From the NCBI RefSeq assembly GCF_004959765.1, contig NZ_SJZD01000001.1, positions 372,001 to 436,000 of the forward strand: a stretch of DNA of 64,000 bases, given 5' to 3'. Below, one piece after another: positions 49,466 to 61,112 of this stretch; position 1 is the stretch's first letter, and each line of letters begins with the position of its first letter. Below the pieces are notes generated by a model. The model saw only the letters and a program-made list of their open reading frames with translations. It was not told where the DNA came from and ran no database searches. The translations under genes were made by a program, and so were the position numbers. This stretch comes from Flavobacterium sp. H122 (lineage in GTDB: Bacteria > Bacteroidota > Bacteroidia > Flavobacteriales > Flavobacteriaceae).

Positions 49466-50260
49466 CTATTTTTGAAATTGTTGTAAATCTTTTTCTATAC
49501 GTGCCAACATGTCGTCAGCTTCTTTTTTAAATTCAGTATCCGCTTTAAATTTAATTAACGAATTATAAGCTGTTTTAGCTTCATTCAAACGTTCCTCCAT
49601 CTTAGACGGAATACTGTTGACAGCTAACTGATAAGAAGAATCCAGTTTGTAAAACAAAGCTTTTTCTTTATAAACTGTTCCTGGATAATCAGCGATAAAA
49701 TTATCCAATGCTTTAATCGCTGCCTTATAATCAGAAATTGTATTATATTGTTTTGCTATTTCAAAAGCTTTTCTTTCCAGTTTCTGCTGTAATTTTTTAA
49801 CAACAGTATTCGCTTCTGTCAAGTGAGACGAATTAGGATATTTATCAATAAAATCCTGCATTTTAGTGATTGCTTTATTGGTATCTGTCTGATCCAGCGA
49901 ATACACAGGAGACAAATGCGAATATGACTTGGCTCCTAAAAAAGCAGCTTCTTCAACATTTTTACTTCTGGGATATAAGGCGGTAAAACTTTCAAACTGA
50001 TATCCCGCCAAATAATACTGTTTTGTCTTGTAATAAGACTGTGCAAACATGTAAAATAATTCTTCAGCTTCAGCTTTTCCTCTATATGCAGGAGCAATTT
50101 GTTCAAAAAGACGTATTGCCTTATTATATTTTCCTGCTTCGTATTTGTGAGTTGCTGCTGCTAATTTTACAGCTACATCTTCAGACTTTAATGCTTTTTG
50201 ATATTCACTACAAGAAGCTAATAAAGCCGCCAGAAGAAAACCATATATAAATTTATTCAT
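49466..50260 (-). CDS. bamD: Outer membrane protein assembly factor BamD
   Basis: A 264-residue lipoprotein (MNKFIYGFLLAALLASC, lipobox LASC) composed of about five TPR-like repeats: YEAGKYNKAIRLFEQIAPAYRGKAEAEELFYMFAQSYYKTKQYYLAGYQFESFTALYPRS is split over the first two. BamD is the essential partner of BamA in inserting outer-membrane barrels. It heads the operon and has a good -33/-7 promoter 59-89 bases upstream. Confidence 0.93.
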   Translation of the reverse strand: MNKFIYGFLLAALLASCSEYQKALKSEDVAVKLAAATHKYEAGKYNKAIRLFEQIAPAYRGKAEAEELFYMFAQSYYKTKQYYLAGYQFESFTALYPRSKNVEEAAFLGAKSYSHLSPVYSLDQTDTNKAITKMQDFIDKYPNSSHLTEANTVVKKLQQKLERKAFEIAKQYNTISDYKAAIKALDNFIADYPGTVYKEKALFYKLDSSYQLAVNSIPSKMEERLNEAKTAYNSLIKFKADTEFKKEADDMLARIEKDLQQFQK

Positions 50261-50318
50261 AAAATTTTTTAGCGTATATTGATTTTTCAGAGAAACAAAA
50301 TCCCTAAAAAACAGAATG

Positions 50319-50349
50319 CAAAGTTAACTATTAATTTATTTTTACAAAA
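50319..50349 (-). promoter_or_regulatory. Bacteroidota promoter (-33/-7) for the bamD operon
   Basis: On the minus strand TTTTG (50349-50345) and TAACTTTG (50326-50319) are separated by 18 bases, close to the consensus. The leader to the bamD start is about 50 bases. It lies between the dapA stop and bamD, so the operon has its own promoter. Confidence 0.75.
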
Positions 50350-50362
50350 CTTTATTTTTCTG

Positions 50363-51244
50363 CTATTTATTCATTTGCTTTGTAAAAGCATCCAATCTGC
50401 CGGCTAAGCTTTCATTTACATTAACCAAAGGCAGACGAACTGTATTTTCAGACAACCCTAAAGACTTGAATACTTCTTTGATTCCTCCGGGATTTCCCTG
50501 CTCAAAAATCATATCTATACTGTCCATTAATTTATAATGCAACGCATATGCCTCATCTACTTTACGCTGCAGACCTAAACGCACCATTTCTGAGAATTCT
50601 TTAGGAAAACCTTCCCCAATAACCGAAATAACACCTGCACCTCCTGCCAACACAATTGGCAACGTAACCATATCATCACCGGAAATCACTAAGAAATCTT
50701 TAGGCTTGTGTTGAATTAATTTCATAGCCTGAACAATATCACCGGCTGCTTCTTTAATACCTATTACATTATTGCAATCTTCAGCAATACGCAAAACCGT
50801 TTCCGGCAGCATATTACTTGATGTTCTTCCTGGAACATTGTAAAGAATTATTGGAAGTGGCGATGCAGCTGCAACCATTTTAAAATGCTGATAAATACCT
50901 TCCTGAGTTGGTTTATTGTAATAAGGAGAAACCGAAAGGATAGCCTGAAATTTAGATAAATCTCTTGTTTTTAATTCTTCAACCACTTTTAGAGTATTGT
51001 TTCCGCCTACACCTAAAACCAAAGGCAAACGTCCGGCATTGGCCTCAATAATTGTATTGATAACCAAATCTTTTTCATCAGCTGTCAATGTTGCTGATTC
51101 TGCTGTGGTTCCTAAAACCACTAAATACTCTACTCCGCCATCAATTACATAGTTAACAATTTTTTTTAAAGCTTCAACGTCAACTGAAAAATCTTTTTTA
51201 AATGGTGTAACTAAAGCCACACCAGTACCCATAAATGTCTGCAT
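50363..51244 (-). CDS. dapA: 4-hydroxy-tetrahydrodipicolinate synthase
   Basis: A 293-residue TIM-barrel enzyme that condenses pyruvate with aspartate semialdehyde in lysine and diaminopimelate synthesis. Marks are [17 protein letters not shown] at the start, [29 protein letters not shown], the tyrosine in [13 protein letters not shown], and the Schiff-base lysine in [11 protein letters not shown]. The length is normal. It starts 3 bases after the DUF6913 gene, making a two-gene unit. Confidence 0.95.
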   Translation of the reverse strand: MQTFMGTGVALVTPFKKDFSVDVEALKKIVNYVIDGGVEYLVVLGTTAESATLTADEKDLVINTIIEANAGRLPLVLGVGGNNTLKVVEELKTRDLSKFQAILSVSPYYNKPTQEGIYQHFKMVAAASPLPIILYNVPGRTSSNMLPETVLRIAEDCNNVIGIKEAAGDIVQAMKLIQHKPKDFLVISGDDMVTLPIVLAGGAGVISVIGEGFPKEFSEMVRLGLQRKVDEAYALHYKLMDSIDMIFEQGNPGGIKEVFKSLGLSENTVRLPLVNVNESLAGRLDAFTKQMNK

Positions 51245-51247
51245 TGA

Positions 51248-51826
51248 TTATATTTTGTTTAAAATTTTTAAATATCTGAACAACTCATGAACGAAAACCT
51301 TATAATTTTCAACATTTGTATTAATTAACAAATGGTTCAATCTTTTGTCTATTGTTGAAAAACCTGCTTTAAACAAAGCTTTTGAGCGATGTGTCATTAA
51401 AAGCAAAGGCGTTTTTTCCAGATCATAATAACTGATTAACAAATCAAACTCTGTATTAACAAAATCGATTGCATGATTTGATGAAAAATCACCTTTCCAA
51501 TTCAAATCTTTCCGGCTGAATACCGGGAAAGAAAAAGCTTCATTTTTTTTGATTTTATCTTTATAAACCAATATTTTGATATTATCCCTTTTAAGACCTG
51601 AATTAATCAATTCATTAATCAGATCATTCTTTTGATTAAAATAAGTTTCATCAATTAAAACACCAACTGAACTAACCTGAGAATTCAACACAGCAGTTTT
51701 AACGTTTTTTAATGTTGATTTTAATATTTTTTTTAGAGATAATTCTTTTATATACTTAATAAACATATTACTTTTGTCGTCTTGTTTCTTTCGAAACGGT
51801 TTTAAGGGAGATTTATTTATTGGCAT
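51248..51826 (-). CDS. DUF6913 protein
   Basis: A 192-residue cytoplasmic protein placed directly before dapA, an arrangement common in Flavobacteriia. It reads MFIKYIKELSLKKILKSTLKN near residue 20 and then a Rossmann-like part with VSSVGVLIDETYFNQKNDLINELINSG and FDLLISYYDLEKTPLLLMTHRSKALFKAGFSTIDK. The start at 51826 gives an unusually lysine-rich first 18 residues; the ATG at residue 21 is an alternative. Function unknown. Confidence 0.85.
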   Translation of the reverse strand: MPINKSPLKPFRKKQDDKSNMFIKYIKELSLKKILKSTLKNVKTAVLNSQVSSVGVLIDETYFNQKNDLINELINSGLKRDNIKILVYKDKIKKNEAFSFPVFSRKDLNWKGDFSSNHAIDFVNTEFDLLISYYDLEKTPLLLMTHRSKALFKAGFSTIDKRLNHLLINTNVENYKVFVHELFRYLKILNKI

Positions 51827-51866
51827 AATAAATGCTAGGTAAAAGTAAAAAAAAGAGTAATAACAA

Positions 51867-52619
51867 ATGAAACATTTTGGTTTAATTTTAACGTTATTTA
51901 CGTTATCACTTACTGCATATTCACAAAATGTAGTAACAGAAATCCACGGAAAACAGATTAGAGTTGATGCTTCGGTAGGTATTAAACAGGAATACGAAGA
52001 TCTGATAGCACCTTATAAACAGCAAATTAACAAAGATTTGGACAAAATTCTGGCATACAATCCGCAGCTTTTGGACAAAACAAAAGGGAATCAATTTCAA
52101 AGCAACATTGGAGATTTATTTGCACAGATTACTTTAGACAAAGCAAACAAAGTTTTTTCTGAAAGAGAAAAGAAATTTGTTGACATCGCTATTTTAAACA
52201 ATGGCGGTATAAGAGCAGTAATCCCTATGGGAAATGTTACTTCCAGAAGCGCTTACGAAGTTATGCCTTTTGAAAACACAGCTGTAGTTTTAGAAGTAAA
52301 AGGTCAAATCATTCTGGACTTTGTTAATTTTTTCATTAAAGACAAAAAACCGCATCCATTTGCCGGAATGACTTTCACAATTACTGCAGACAAAAAAGCA
52401 AAAGACATAAAGATAGGCGGTGCTGATCTGGATTTAGAAAAGACCTATTATATAGTAACAAACGATTATTTAGCCAATGGCGGGGACAAAATGGAGTTTT
52501 TATTAAAAGCTTCCAGAAAAGTTGACATTGACTACAAATTAAGAAATATGCTGATTGACTATTTTACAGATGTAGATGTTGTTTCTGTACCTAAAGCAAT
52601 TAAAGTAACTCAAGAATAA
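51867..52619 (+). CDS. 5'-nucleotidase C-terminal domain protein (secreted)
   Basis: A 250-residue protein with a signal peptide (ending LTAYSQ), corresponding to the C-terminal substrate-binding half of UshA-type 5'-nucleotidases. Motifs are FVDIAILNNGGIRAVIPMGNVT (nucleoside-binding NGGIR), ITSRSAYEVMPFENTAVV and TNDYLANGGDKMEFL. The metal-dependent half is encoded by the next gene, 12 bases on, so the two products probably form one periplasmic enzyme. The domain order is reversed relative to the fused protein. Confidence 0.92.
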   Translation: MKHFGLILTLFTLSLTAYSQNVVTEIHGKQIRVDASVGIKQEYEDLIAPYKQQINKDLDKILAYNPQLLDKTKGNQFQSNIGDLFAQITLDKANKVFSEREKKFVDIAILNNGGIRAVIPMGNVTSRSAYEVMPFENTAVVLEVKGQIILDFVNFFIKDKKPHPFAGMTFTITADKKAKDIKIGGADLDLEKTYYIVTNDYLANGGDKMEFLLKASRKVDIDYKLRNMLIDYFTDVDVVSVPKAIKVTQE

Positions 52620-52631
52620 ACCTTAAGACAC

Positions 52632-53555
52632 ATGAAAAGAAGAGATTTTTTAAAAAATACAGCCGCTAGTTCTGCTTTATTTGGGCTTGGAGGTTTATCA
52701 TTAAGCAGCTTTCAGGCAAACAATCCAACGGCTAAGAAGTTAACCATTTTACATACAAACGACACTCATAGTCAAATTGACCCTTTCCCTCAAAGTCACC
52801 CTAAAAACCCAAATATGGGAGGTGTGGCACGCAGAGCTGCTTTAATAAGCCAGATCAGGAAAGAAGAGGATAACGTTTTATTACTGGATGCAGGAGATAT
52901 TTTTCAGGGAACGCCTTACTTTAATTATTACGGCGGCGAGATTGAATTCAAAGTAATGAGCATGATGAAATATGATCTGGCAACGATAGGTAATCATGAT
53001 TTCGATAACGGTATAACCGGATTATACGGTCAGCTGCCAAATGCTTCATTTGAGTTTGTTTGTGCCAACTATGATTTTAAAAACACAATTTTAGACACAC
53101 ACGTCAAACCTTATAAAATATTCAATAAGGCAGGGATTAAAATTGGTATTTTTGGCTTAGGAGTAGAATTATACGGTTTAGTTGATCCAAGATATTATAA
53201 AGAAACCAAATACCTTGATCCGGTTGAAATTGCAACAGATATCACCAAAAAACTTAAAGAAGTTGAAAAATGTGATTTGGTTATTTGTTTATCCCATATA
53301 GGATTTGAATACAAAAATGAACCGGAAAGAATTTGTGATATTCTTTTAGCCAGAAAAACAAAAAATATTGATTTAATTATTGGAGGCCACACGCACACCT
53401 TCCTTGACAAACCAGTGATTGAAAAAAATCTGGACGGACAGGATGTTTTAATCAATCAGGTGGGAGCCTATGGTGTAAACTTAGGACGCATTGATTTTTA
53501 CATTGATGACCAGAAAAACGTAACCACTTCAGCAGGAAGAAAAATAGTTATCTAA
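52632..53555 (+). CDS. Metallophosphatase half of a split UshA-type 5'-nucleotidase
   Basis: A 307-residue protein with a twin-arginine signal (MKRRDFLKNTAASSALFGLGG), so it is exported folded. The calcineurin-like motifs are all there: LHTNDTHSQIDPFP, LLLDAGDIFQGTPYFN, TIGNHDFDNG, ICLSHIGFEYK and IIGGHTHTFL, providing ligands for two metals. It acts on nucleotides or related phosphate esters together with the C-terminal-domain protein encoded just before it. The other protein uses a normal Sec signal, so assembly must happen outside the cytoplasm. Confidence 0.93.
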   Translation: MKRRDFLKNTAASSALFGLGGLSLSSFQANNPTAKKLTILHTNDTHSQIDPFPQSHPKNPNMGGVARRAALISQIRKEEDNVLLLDAGDIFQGTPYFNYYGGEIEFKVMSMMKYDLATIGNHDFDNGITGLYGQLPNASFEFVCANYDFKNTILDTHVKPYKIFNKAGIKIGIFGLGVELYGLVDPRYYKETKYLDPVEIATDITKKLKEVEKCDLVICLSHIGFEYKNEPERICDILLARKTKNIDLIIGGHTHTFLDKPVIEKNLDGQDVLINQVGAYGVNLGRIDFYIDDQKNVTTSAGRKIVI

Positions 53556-53580
53556 AAAGTATCCTAATCAATTATAGTAT

Positions 53581-53617
53581 AAAGCGTATTCTACCCGGAT
53601 ACGCTTTATTTTTTTTC
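53581..53617 (+). terminator. Terminator after the nucleotidase genes
   Basis: AAAGCGTAT (53581-53589) and ATACGCTTT (53599-53607) with a 9-base loop, then a long T run. The right arm overlaps the stop codon of the convergent minus-strand gene. Confidence 0.85.
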
Positions 53618-54295
53618 AGTTTCTGAAATAATCATATATCTGTACAATCCATATTGTGCAAATAAATACATCAGCATGGAAACCGGCTGAAACAACTGTA
53701 TTGACAAATAAAAGTTTTTAAGCACTATAATAAACTGAATTACAGCAAAGAGAACCGCATTAAGCAACAGCCAAAAATTCTTTCTTGAATCATTCATAAT
53801 ATAATTTGAAACGGCTAAGCCACCTAAAAAAGAAAGAAAAAATATTTGAAACAAAAAAATATAAAAACCACTACCCAATTCATCTTCTGTCAGGTATGTC
53901 AAATACCCAAAAGCAGTTAAAAAAGGCAAACTACCCAAAAAAACGGGCAAATAATTTTTAACAGGATCTTTACAAAGGACAATATAAATCACCAATCCCC
54001 TGTAAATAAAAAAGAAAGAAGAAGCAATTACTATTGAAATATATTCCTTAGAAATAAAGAATATATTGGCCAACAGCACAAAAAAAAGTGCCATTAAAAA
54101 ATATTTATTTCTCTCTTTTGAAACCCTCCAGTAAGTAACTGCGAGTATAGGCATCAACAAAGGTTTCAGAAAGTAAACCATAATCGTTTCGCTGAAAAAC
54201 TCAGCAAAAATTTCCACTATACCTATTCCGAAGAAAAGTATCAGAAATGCTTTTTCTTCTAATTTTAATTTGATGGATAAACTTAATTCATTCAT
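53606..54295 (-). CDS. YhhN-like membrane protein, copy 4 of 4
   Basis: A 229-residue, about eight-helix protein related to the YhhN/TMEM86 family, some members of which are lysoplasmalogenases. Family-like marks are YFLKPLLMPILAVTYW in the second helix (KP motif) and LLANIFFISKEY in the place of the usual GD. It is the most diverged of four tandem paralogues and lacks the acidic residue expected in the third helix. The start overlaps the previous gene by 4 bases. Enzymatic activity is doubtful. Confidence 0.65.
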   Translation of the reverse strand: MNELSLSIKLKLEEKAFLILFFGIGIVEIFAEFFSETIMVYFLKPLLMPILAVTYWRVSKERNKYFLMALFFVLLANIFFISKEYISIVIASSFFFIYRGLVIYIVLCKDPVKNYLPVFLGSLPFLTAFGYLTYLTEDELGSGFYIFLFQIFFLSFLGGLAVSNYIMNDSRKNFWLLLNAVLFAVIQFIIVLKNFYLSIQLFQPVSMLMYLFAQYGLYRYMIISETEKK

Positions 54296-54966
54296 ATCTT
54301 CTTAAGCGATACAGTAAAATAGTTGACAATAAAAAAATATGACACAAACTGAACTGCTAAATTAACTAACAAAAAAATTTTCATTGGCAGGTAAAAATTA
54401 TACAAAACGTAAAATACATCAGTAATTATAAATGCAGTACTTATAATTACAGCATAAAATATTTTCAAATTATTATTATTCAAAATACTGTTATAAATAG
54501 CCACAGTTGACATAAAAGCAAGAACAAGTCCGTAAAACAGATAATAAATGATCTTATCAATATTCAAATCAGGAATCAATGTAAGACAAATCACTACCAA
54601 TACCAGCAACCCAAGCAAAATAAGCAAAGCATTAAAAATCTGTTTGGTATTTAAAGTATTCAGTTTTAAATAATCTTTGACATAGCTTTTTAAAAAAAGC
54701 ATATTTATTGCCAAATTCAATAGTATAACCAAAAGCTGTTTTTTATCCATATCAAATATTGAAATCATATCTGATGCAAAACTCAATATTAAAACTGAAG
54801 TAAAAGTACCACTGAGTTTAAAATCGCTTTGATACAAATAATAAACAAAAACTGCAGGAACAATCAGTGGCTTAAAAATAATCTCAATTAATTTAAAATC
54901 AAATAAAACAGCAAAAACTGCTATTAGTGAAGACAACACATATATTATAAAAACTGTTTTACGCAT
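54292..54966 (-). CDS. YhhN-like membrane protein, copy 3 of 4
   Basis: A 224-residue, about eight-helix paralogue in the four-gene array. IIFKPLIVPAVFVYYLYQSDF holds the KP motif, and SFASDMISIFDMDKKQLLVILLNLAINML the SD..... motif that replaces GD. Later helices include FIITDVFYVLYNFY. It overlaps its neighbours at both ends (4 and 8 bases). Function is inferred only from distant family similarity. Confidence 0.7.
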   Translation of the reverse strand: MRKTVFIIYVLSSLIAVFAVLFDFKLIEIIFKPLIVPAVFVYYLYQSDFKLSGTFTSVLILSFASDMISIFDMDKKQLLVILLNLAINMLFLKSYVKDYLKLNTLNTKQIFNALLILLGLLVLVVICLTLIPDLNIDKIIYYLFYGLVLAFMSTVAIYNSILNNNNLKIFYAVIISTAFIITDVFYVLYNFYLPMKIFLLVNLAVQFVSYFFIVNYFTVSLKKI

Positions 54967-55660
54967 TTAAATTATCAACTTCTTCAATAGAGTTAGTGCA
55001 ATATAAAAAATAACTAATAATAAAATAATACGATAATACATTACAAGTCATATTCAGCATCCTGAAAAGAATTAAATCATACGCATAATAATAAATAATG
55101 TAAAACACATCACTTATCAGATAACAATAAGTTGCAAGCATTAGATATACCAAGCCCTTTTCATTGGAAAAAGAATACAAAACAGTCGTTGCAATTGATA
55201 AACCCGATAGGATTAAAGAGTACAATACGATATAATAATAAAATTCAAAATCTTTATCGAATACTAAAAAAACTGAAATATATACCAGACAAAGTACAAA
55301 AACTACAGAAAGCAAAATATAAACAAGATTAATACCATCAACTGCTTTATTTCTAAAAAGAAGGATTTTTTTTACCACAACATACGAAAGCATTGCATAC
55401 ACAATTATATTTAGAATCAACACATATTTAAAATACCCCTCGAATAAATTAAATATGTCTCCAATAAAGTAAATCAATAAGATTACGAAATTAAAGCTGT
55501 TAAAATACTCTTTAGCTTCATTCCAATAATGAAATAGTATTGAAGTGGCAAAAATTGGCTTGCTTACAAATACGATGCTATCATACCTCAACAAAGAAGA
55601 AACAATATAAATCAATCCTGATAGTACATATAATATTATTGCCGGTGCAAATTTCCCCAT
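54959..55660 (-). CDS. YhhN-like membrane protein, copy 2 of 4
   Basis: A 233-residue, about eight-helix paralogue. FVSKPIFATSILFHYW contains the KP motif, and LIYFIGDIFNLFEGYFKYVLILNI keeps the family GD pair. The penultimate helices read YCYLISDVFYIIYYYAYDL. It directly abuts copy 1 and overlaps copy 3 by 8 bases. Of the four it has the best match to the GD motif. Confidence 0.72.
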   Translation of the reverse strand: MGKFAPAIILYVLSGLIYIVSSLLRYDSIVFVSKPIFATSILFHYWNEAKEYFNSFNFVILLIYFIGDIFNLFEGYFKYVLILNIIVYAMLSYVVVKKILLFRNKAVDGINLVYILLSVVFVLCLVYISVFLVFDKDFEFYYYIVLYSLILSGLSIATTVLYSFSNEKGLVYLMLATYCYLISDVFYIIYYYAYDLILFRMLNMTCNVLSYYFIISYFLYCTNSIEEVDNLNA

Positions 55661-58385
<2,725 letters not shown>

Positions 58386-58442
58386 TTAATGCAACTAATT
58401 TAACCAATTTCTAACAAAGCCCTGCAATTTTTACAAATTTCT

Positions 58443-58910
58443 CTATTCTAAAATTGAAATCATCTGTTCAAATAATTCGCCTTTACTTAAAATAGCACCT
58501 TGTTTAATAAGTTCAAAGATTTCTTCGTTTCTATCGCCGGGGAAAACTTTATGTCCTTTTTGCACCTCGACAGTATTGGTAAACAAATTATCACTCAACC
58601 ATTCCAATCCGTTTCTCGTCAGAAAATCTACATTTTCTTCAGTTTTTATGATAATTGTCTGCATATAAACCTCATCACAACTAAACAGAAATATATAGTT
58701 TTTTGAATAATGCTCCAAATATTTAGCCTTAGTCAAAACACCTTCCCATATCAAATCAGAAAAAACATCAATTTCCTGATCGGCAACTTCCGGTTTATGC
58801 TTTTTAATTAAATCCCACTCCTGTTTATCAATTTGCTGTGCAGCAAGAAAATTGATAAACTCTTCATGAAGTTCCTCTAATTGCTCTTTTGATAATCTTG
58901 CGTATTTCAT
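58443..58910 (-). CDS. DUF6495 protein
   Basis: A 155-residue soluble protein matching the DUF6495 family, frequent in Flavobacteriia next to ligA or ribosomal-protein genes. It begins MKYARLSKEQLEELHEEFINFLAAQQIDKQEW and has a YFLFSCDEVYMQTIII-like strand (here IFLFSCDEVYMQTIIIK) and a C-terminal helix EEIFELIKQGAILSKGELFEQM. No catalytic motif is evident. It lies 87 bases upstream of ligA. Confidence 0.85.
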   Translation of the reverse strand: MKYARLSKEQLEELHEEFINFLAAQQIDKQEWDLIKKHKPEVADQEIDVFSDLIWEGVLTKAKYLEHYSKNYIFLFSCDEVYMQTIIIKTEENVDFLTRNGLEWLSDNLFTNTVEVQKGHKVFPGDRNEEIFELIKQGAILSKGELFEQMISILE

Positions 58911-58916
58911 TTCTTT

Positions 58917-58953
58917 AAGCCGTAAGCAATAAGCCGTAAGTTTTACAACTTAC
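58917..58953. repeat. Repeated words and small inverted repeat
   Basis: AAGCCGTAAG occurs twice (58918-58927 region and 58931-58940), and GTAAGTT (58936-58942) pairs with AACTTAC (58947-58953). It lies just upstream of the DUF6495 gene and resembles other word-like intergenic repeats in this window. Confidence 0.55.
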
Positions 58954-58981
58954 TTCCCAAAGCTATTTATTATAAATTTAT

Positions 58982-59012
58982 AAAAAAAGTCCCGATTTGC
59001 ATCGGGACTTTT
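58982..59012 (-). terminator. Terminator after rplI
   Basis: AAAAGTCCCGAT (58985-58996) and ATCGGGACTTTT (59001-59012), loop TTGC, with the A run on the left giving a U run on the minus strand. It ends the rpsF-rpsR-rplI operon. Confidence 0.9.
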
Positions 59013-59031
59013 CAACTTATTTTTTTAGAAA

Positions 59032-59475
59032 TTAAGCTTGTTCAGCAACAATTTCGTATGGTAATTCAATGATTACTTCACGGTGTAAACGAACAGTAGC
59101 AGAATACTTACCAGTTCTTTTTACGATACCTGAAGTGATGAATTTTTTATCAATTGACTGACCGTTTTTAGCTAAAACTTCAGCTAAATCAGCACTGGTT
59201 ACTGAACCAAAAAGTTTTTCACCACCTGCTTTAGCAGTAATTTTGATATCTAAAGCTTTTAAAGCTTCAGCTAACGATTTAGCATCAGCAACAATTTTAG
59301 CTTCTTTGTGCGCTTTTTGCTTTAAGTTTTCAGCTAAAACTTTTTTTGCCGATGGAGTTGCTAAAGTAGCAAATCCCTGAGGAATTAAAAAGTTACGGCC
59401 GTAACCAGGTTTTACAGTAACTACATCGTCTTTAAAACCTAAGTTTTGAACGTCTTGTTTTAAGATAATTTCCAT
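59032..59475 (-). CDS. rplI: 50S ribosomal protein L9
   Basis: A 147-residue ribosomal protein. The N-terminal domain has MEIILKQDVQNLGFKDDVVTVKPGYGRNFLIPQGFA, the classical L9 signature; a long connecting helix (residues ~45-75) leads to the C-terminal domain with GGEKLFGSVTSADLAEVLAKNG. It is last in the S6-S18-L9 operon, 64 bases behind rpsR. In that gap GCC-cgcaatt-GGC (near 59502-59515) could form a small hairpin. Confidence 0.97.
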   Translation of the reverse strand: MEIILKQDVQNLGFKDDVVTVKPGYGRNFLIPQGFATLATPSAKKVLAENLKQKAHKEAKIVADAKSLAEALKALDIKITAKAGGEKLFGSVTSADLAEVLAKNGQSIDKKFITSGIVKRTGKYSATVRLHREVIIELPYEIVAEQA

Positions 59476-59539
59476 GTTGATGTCCTTTATTTGAGAAGTT
59501 AGCCCGCAATTGGCGAGGCAACAACTATTATTTAATTAA

Positions 59540-59836
59540 TTATTTTAATAAATCGGCTACGTATGGCATTAATGCTAAATGACGAGCTCTTTTTACCGCT
59601 ACAGATACTTTTCTTTGGTATTTTAAAGAAGTTCCTGTTAAACGACGAGGAAGGATTTTACCTTGCTCATTTACAAATTTCAATAAGAAATCAGCATCTT
59701 TATAATCGATGTATTTGATTCCTGATTTTTTGAAACGACAATATTTTTTTTGTTTGTTCGTATCAATGTTTAAAGGCGTTAAATATCTGATATCTCCGTC
59801 TTTTTTTCCTTTTGCAGATTGCTCAATTGTTGACAT
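59540..59836 (-). CDS. rpsR: 30S ribosomal protein S18
   Basis: A 98-residue ribosomal protein with the S18 core [51 protein letters not shown]. The extended N-terminus (about 25 residues, lysine-rich) is usual in Bacteroidota. The zinc cysteines found in some S18 proteins are mostly absent (only C33). It lies 5 bases behind rpsF. Confidence 0.97.
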   Translation of the reverse strand: MSTIEQSAKGKKDGDIRYLTPLNIDTNKQKKYCRFKKSGIKYIDYKDADFLLKFVNEQGKILPRRLTGTSLKYQRKVSVAVKRARHLALMPYVADLLK

Positions 59837-59841
59837 GATAA

Positions 59842-60183
59842 TTACGCTTTTTTAGATTTTAATTTTTCTCTTCTTCTCTCAGCCCAAGATACAGCATGTT
59901 TGTCTAAAGCTACTGTTAAGAAACGCATTACACGCTCATCACGTCTAAATTCAGTTTCAAAACCTTTTAACACATCTCCTTCAACTGTAAATTCAAATAA
60001 ATGGTAAAAACCACTTTTTTTGTTTTGAATTTCGTAAGCCAATTTTTTTAAGCCCCAATCCTCTTTGGATACCATCTTAGCACCTTTTGAAGTCAAATAG
60101 TCTTCAAATTTGCTTACTGTTTCCTTTACCTGTTGTTCAGATAAAACGGGATTCAAGATGAAAACAGTTTCATAATGATTCAT
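59842..60183 (-). CDS. rpsF: 30S ribosomal protein S6
   Basis: A 113-residue ribosomal protein: [65 protein letters not shown] matches S6 closely. It binds S18 in the small subunit and opens the S6-S18-L9 operon. A near-consensus promoter lies 34-64 bases upstream. Confidence 0.97.
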   Translation of the reverse strand: MNHYETVFILNPVLSEQQVKETVSKFEDYLTSKGAKMVSKEDWGLKKLAYEIQNKKSGFYHLFEFTVEGDVLKGFETEFRRDERVMRFLTVALDKHAVSWAERRREKLKSKKA

Positions 60184-60216
60184 AGTAATAAAATTTATTT
60201 GTTATAAAATTGGGTG

Positions 60217-60247
60217 CAAAAGTAGTGTTTTTAATTTAATCAACAAA
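60217..60247 (-). promoter_or_regulatory. Bacteroidota promoter (-33/-7) for rpsF-rpsR-rplI
   Basis: On the minus strand TTTG (60247-60244) and TACTTTTG (60224-60217) with 19 bases between, matching TTTG-N17-23-TAnnTTTG; the -7 element is followed by CACCC, also typical. Confidence 0.8.
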
Positions 60248-60352
60248 TTATTTTCAACAATAATCGATGAAATTGAAGTTTTTTCAATAAAAAATTTGGT
60301 ACATTATTTTTTTATTATATTTTTAACAAACCAATCTATTAAACTGTTGCTT

Positions 60353-61048
60353 ATGAAGTTGAACTGTATTGTTGTTGATGATAGCTCTATCCAAAGAATT
60401 TTGGTCACAAAATTAGTAGATGCTCACCCGAACCTGAACTTAGTGGGCGAATTTTCAAACGCTGTCGAAACTAAGAACTGTTTGGCCACCAAACAAGTTG
60501 ATTTGTTATTTTTAGACATTGAGATGCCTATTATTAATGGATTTAACTTATTGGACGGCTTAAAAGAAAAACCTCAAATCATTTTTATTACTGCAAAAGC
60601 AGAGTATGCGGTAAAAGCGTTTGATTATGAGGCGACTGATTATCTTCAAAAACCTATTACCAAAGAAAGATTTAACACCGCTGTTAAAAGAGCTATGGAC
60701 ATGTACATGCTTAGAAAAGACAACGGTATGGAAGAAGAAGGTGAACACATTTTCATTAAGAGTAATCTGAAAAAACTGAAGATTTACACTTCAAAAATCA
60801 AATGGATCGAAGCCTACGGGGATTATGTAAAAATTGTCACCGAAGACGACAGCCATTTAGTTCTCTCCACAATGAAGTCTTTTGAAAAAGATTTATCAAA
60901 AGAAAAATTCATCAGAGTACATAAATCGTTTATTATAAACGTAGATAAAATAGAAAAGTTTAACAGTAAATTCGCAGAAATAGGAGTAACAAAAATACCT
61001 TTAAGCAGAAATAAAAAAGATGAATTAATGAAGGTACTTGAATCATAA
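60353..61048 (+). CDS. LytTR-family response regulator
   Basis: I place the start at 60353 (MKLNCIVVDDSSIQRILV), since the receiver domain begins there; the open frame extends to 60296 with a hydrophobic, non-conserved lead. The 231-residue product has a receiver domain with D9/D10 and D55 in LLFLDIEMPIING, the lysine in YLQKPI, and a LytTR DNA-binding domain from residue ~130 (IFIKSNLKKLKIYTSKIKWIEAYGDYVKI, FIRVHKSFIINVDKI). No histidine kinase gene is adjacent. Its 3' end is repeated in decayed form just behind the gene. Confidence 0.93.
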   Translation: MKLNCIVVDDSSIQRILVTKLVDAHPNLNLVGEFSNAVETKNCLATKQVDLLFLDIEMPIINGFNLLDGLKEKPQIIFITAKAEYAVKAFDYEATDYLQKPITKERFNTAVKRAMDMYMLRKDNGMEEEGEHIFIKSNLKKLKIYTSKIKWIEAYGDYVKIVTEDDSHLVLSTMKSFEKDLSKEKFIRVHKSFIINVDKIEKFNSKFAEIGVTKIPLSRNKKDELMKVLES

Positions 61049-61112
61049 GCTTCTTAAACATTTATTGCAAACACAGATAAATGAAAAAAAATTTAATCAC
61101 AAAATTATCGTA

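Noticed and set aside
60296..60352. N-terminal membrane segment for the LytTR regulator
   Set aside because: The hydrophobic lead precedes a normal receiver-domain start at 60353 and comes from A+T-rich untranslated DNA.
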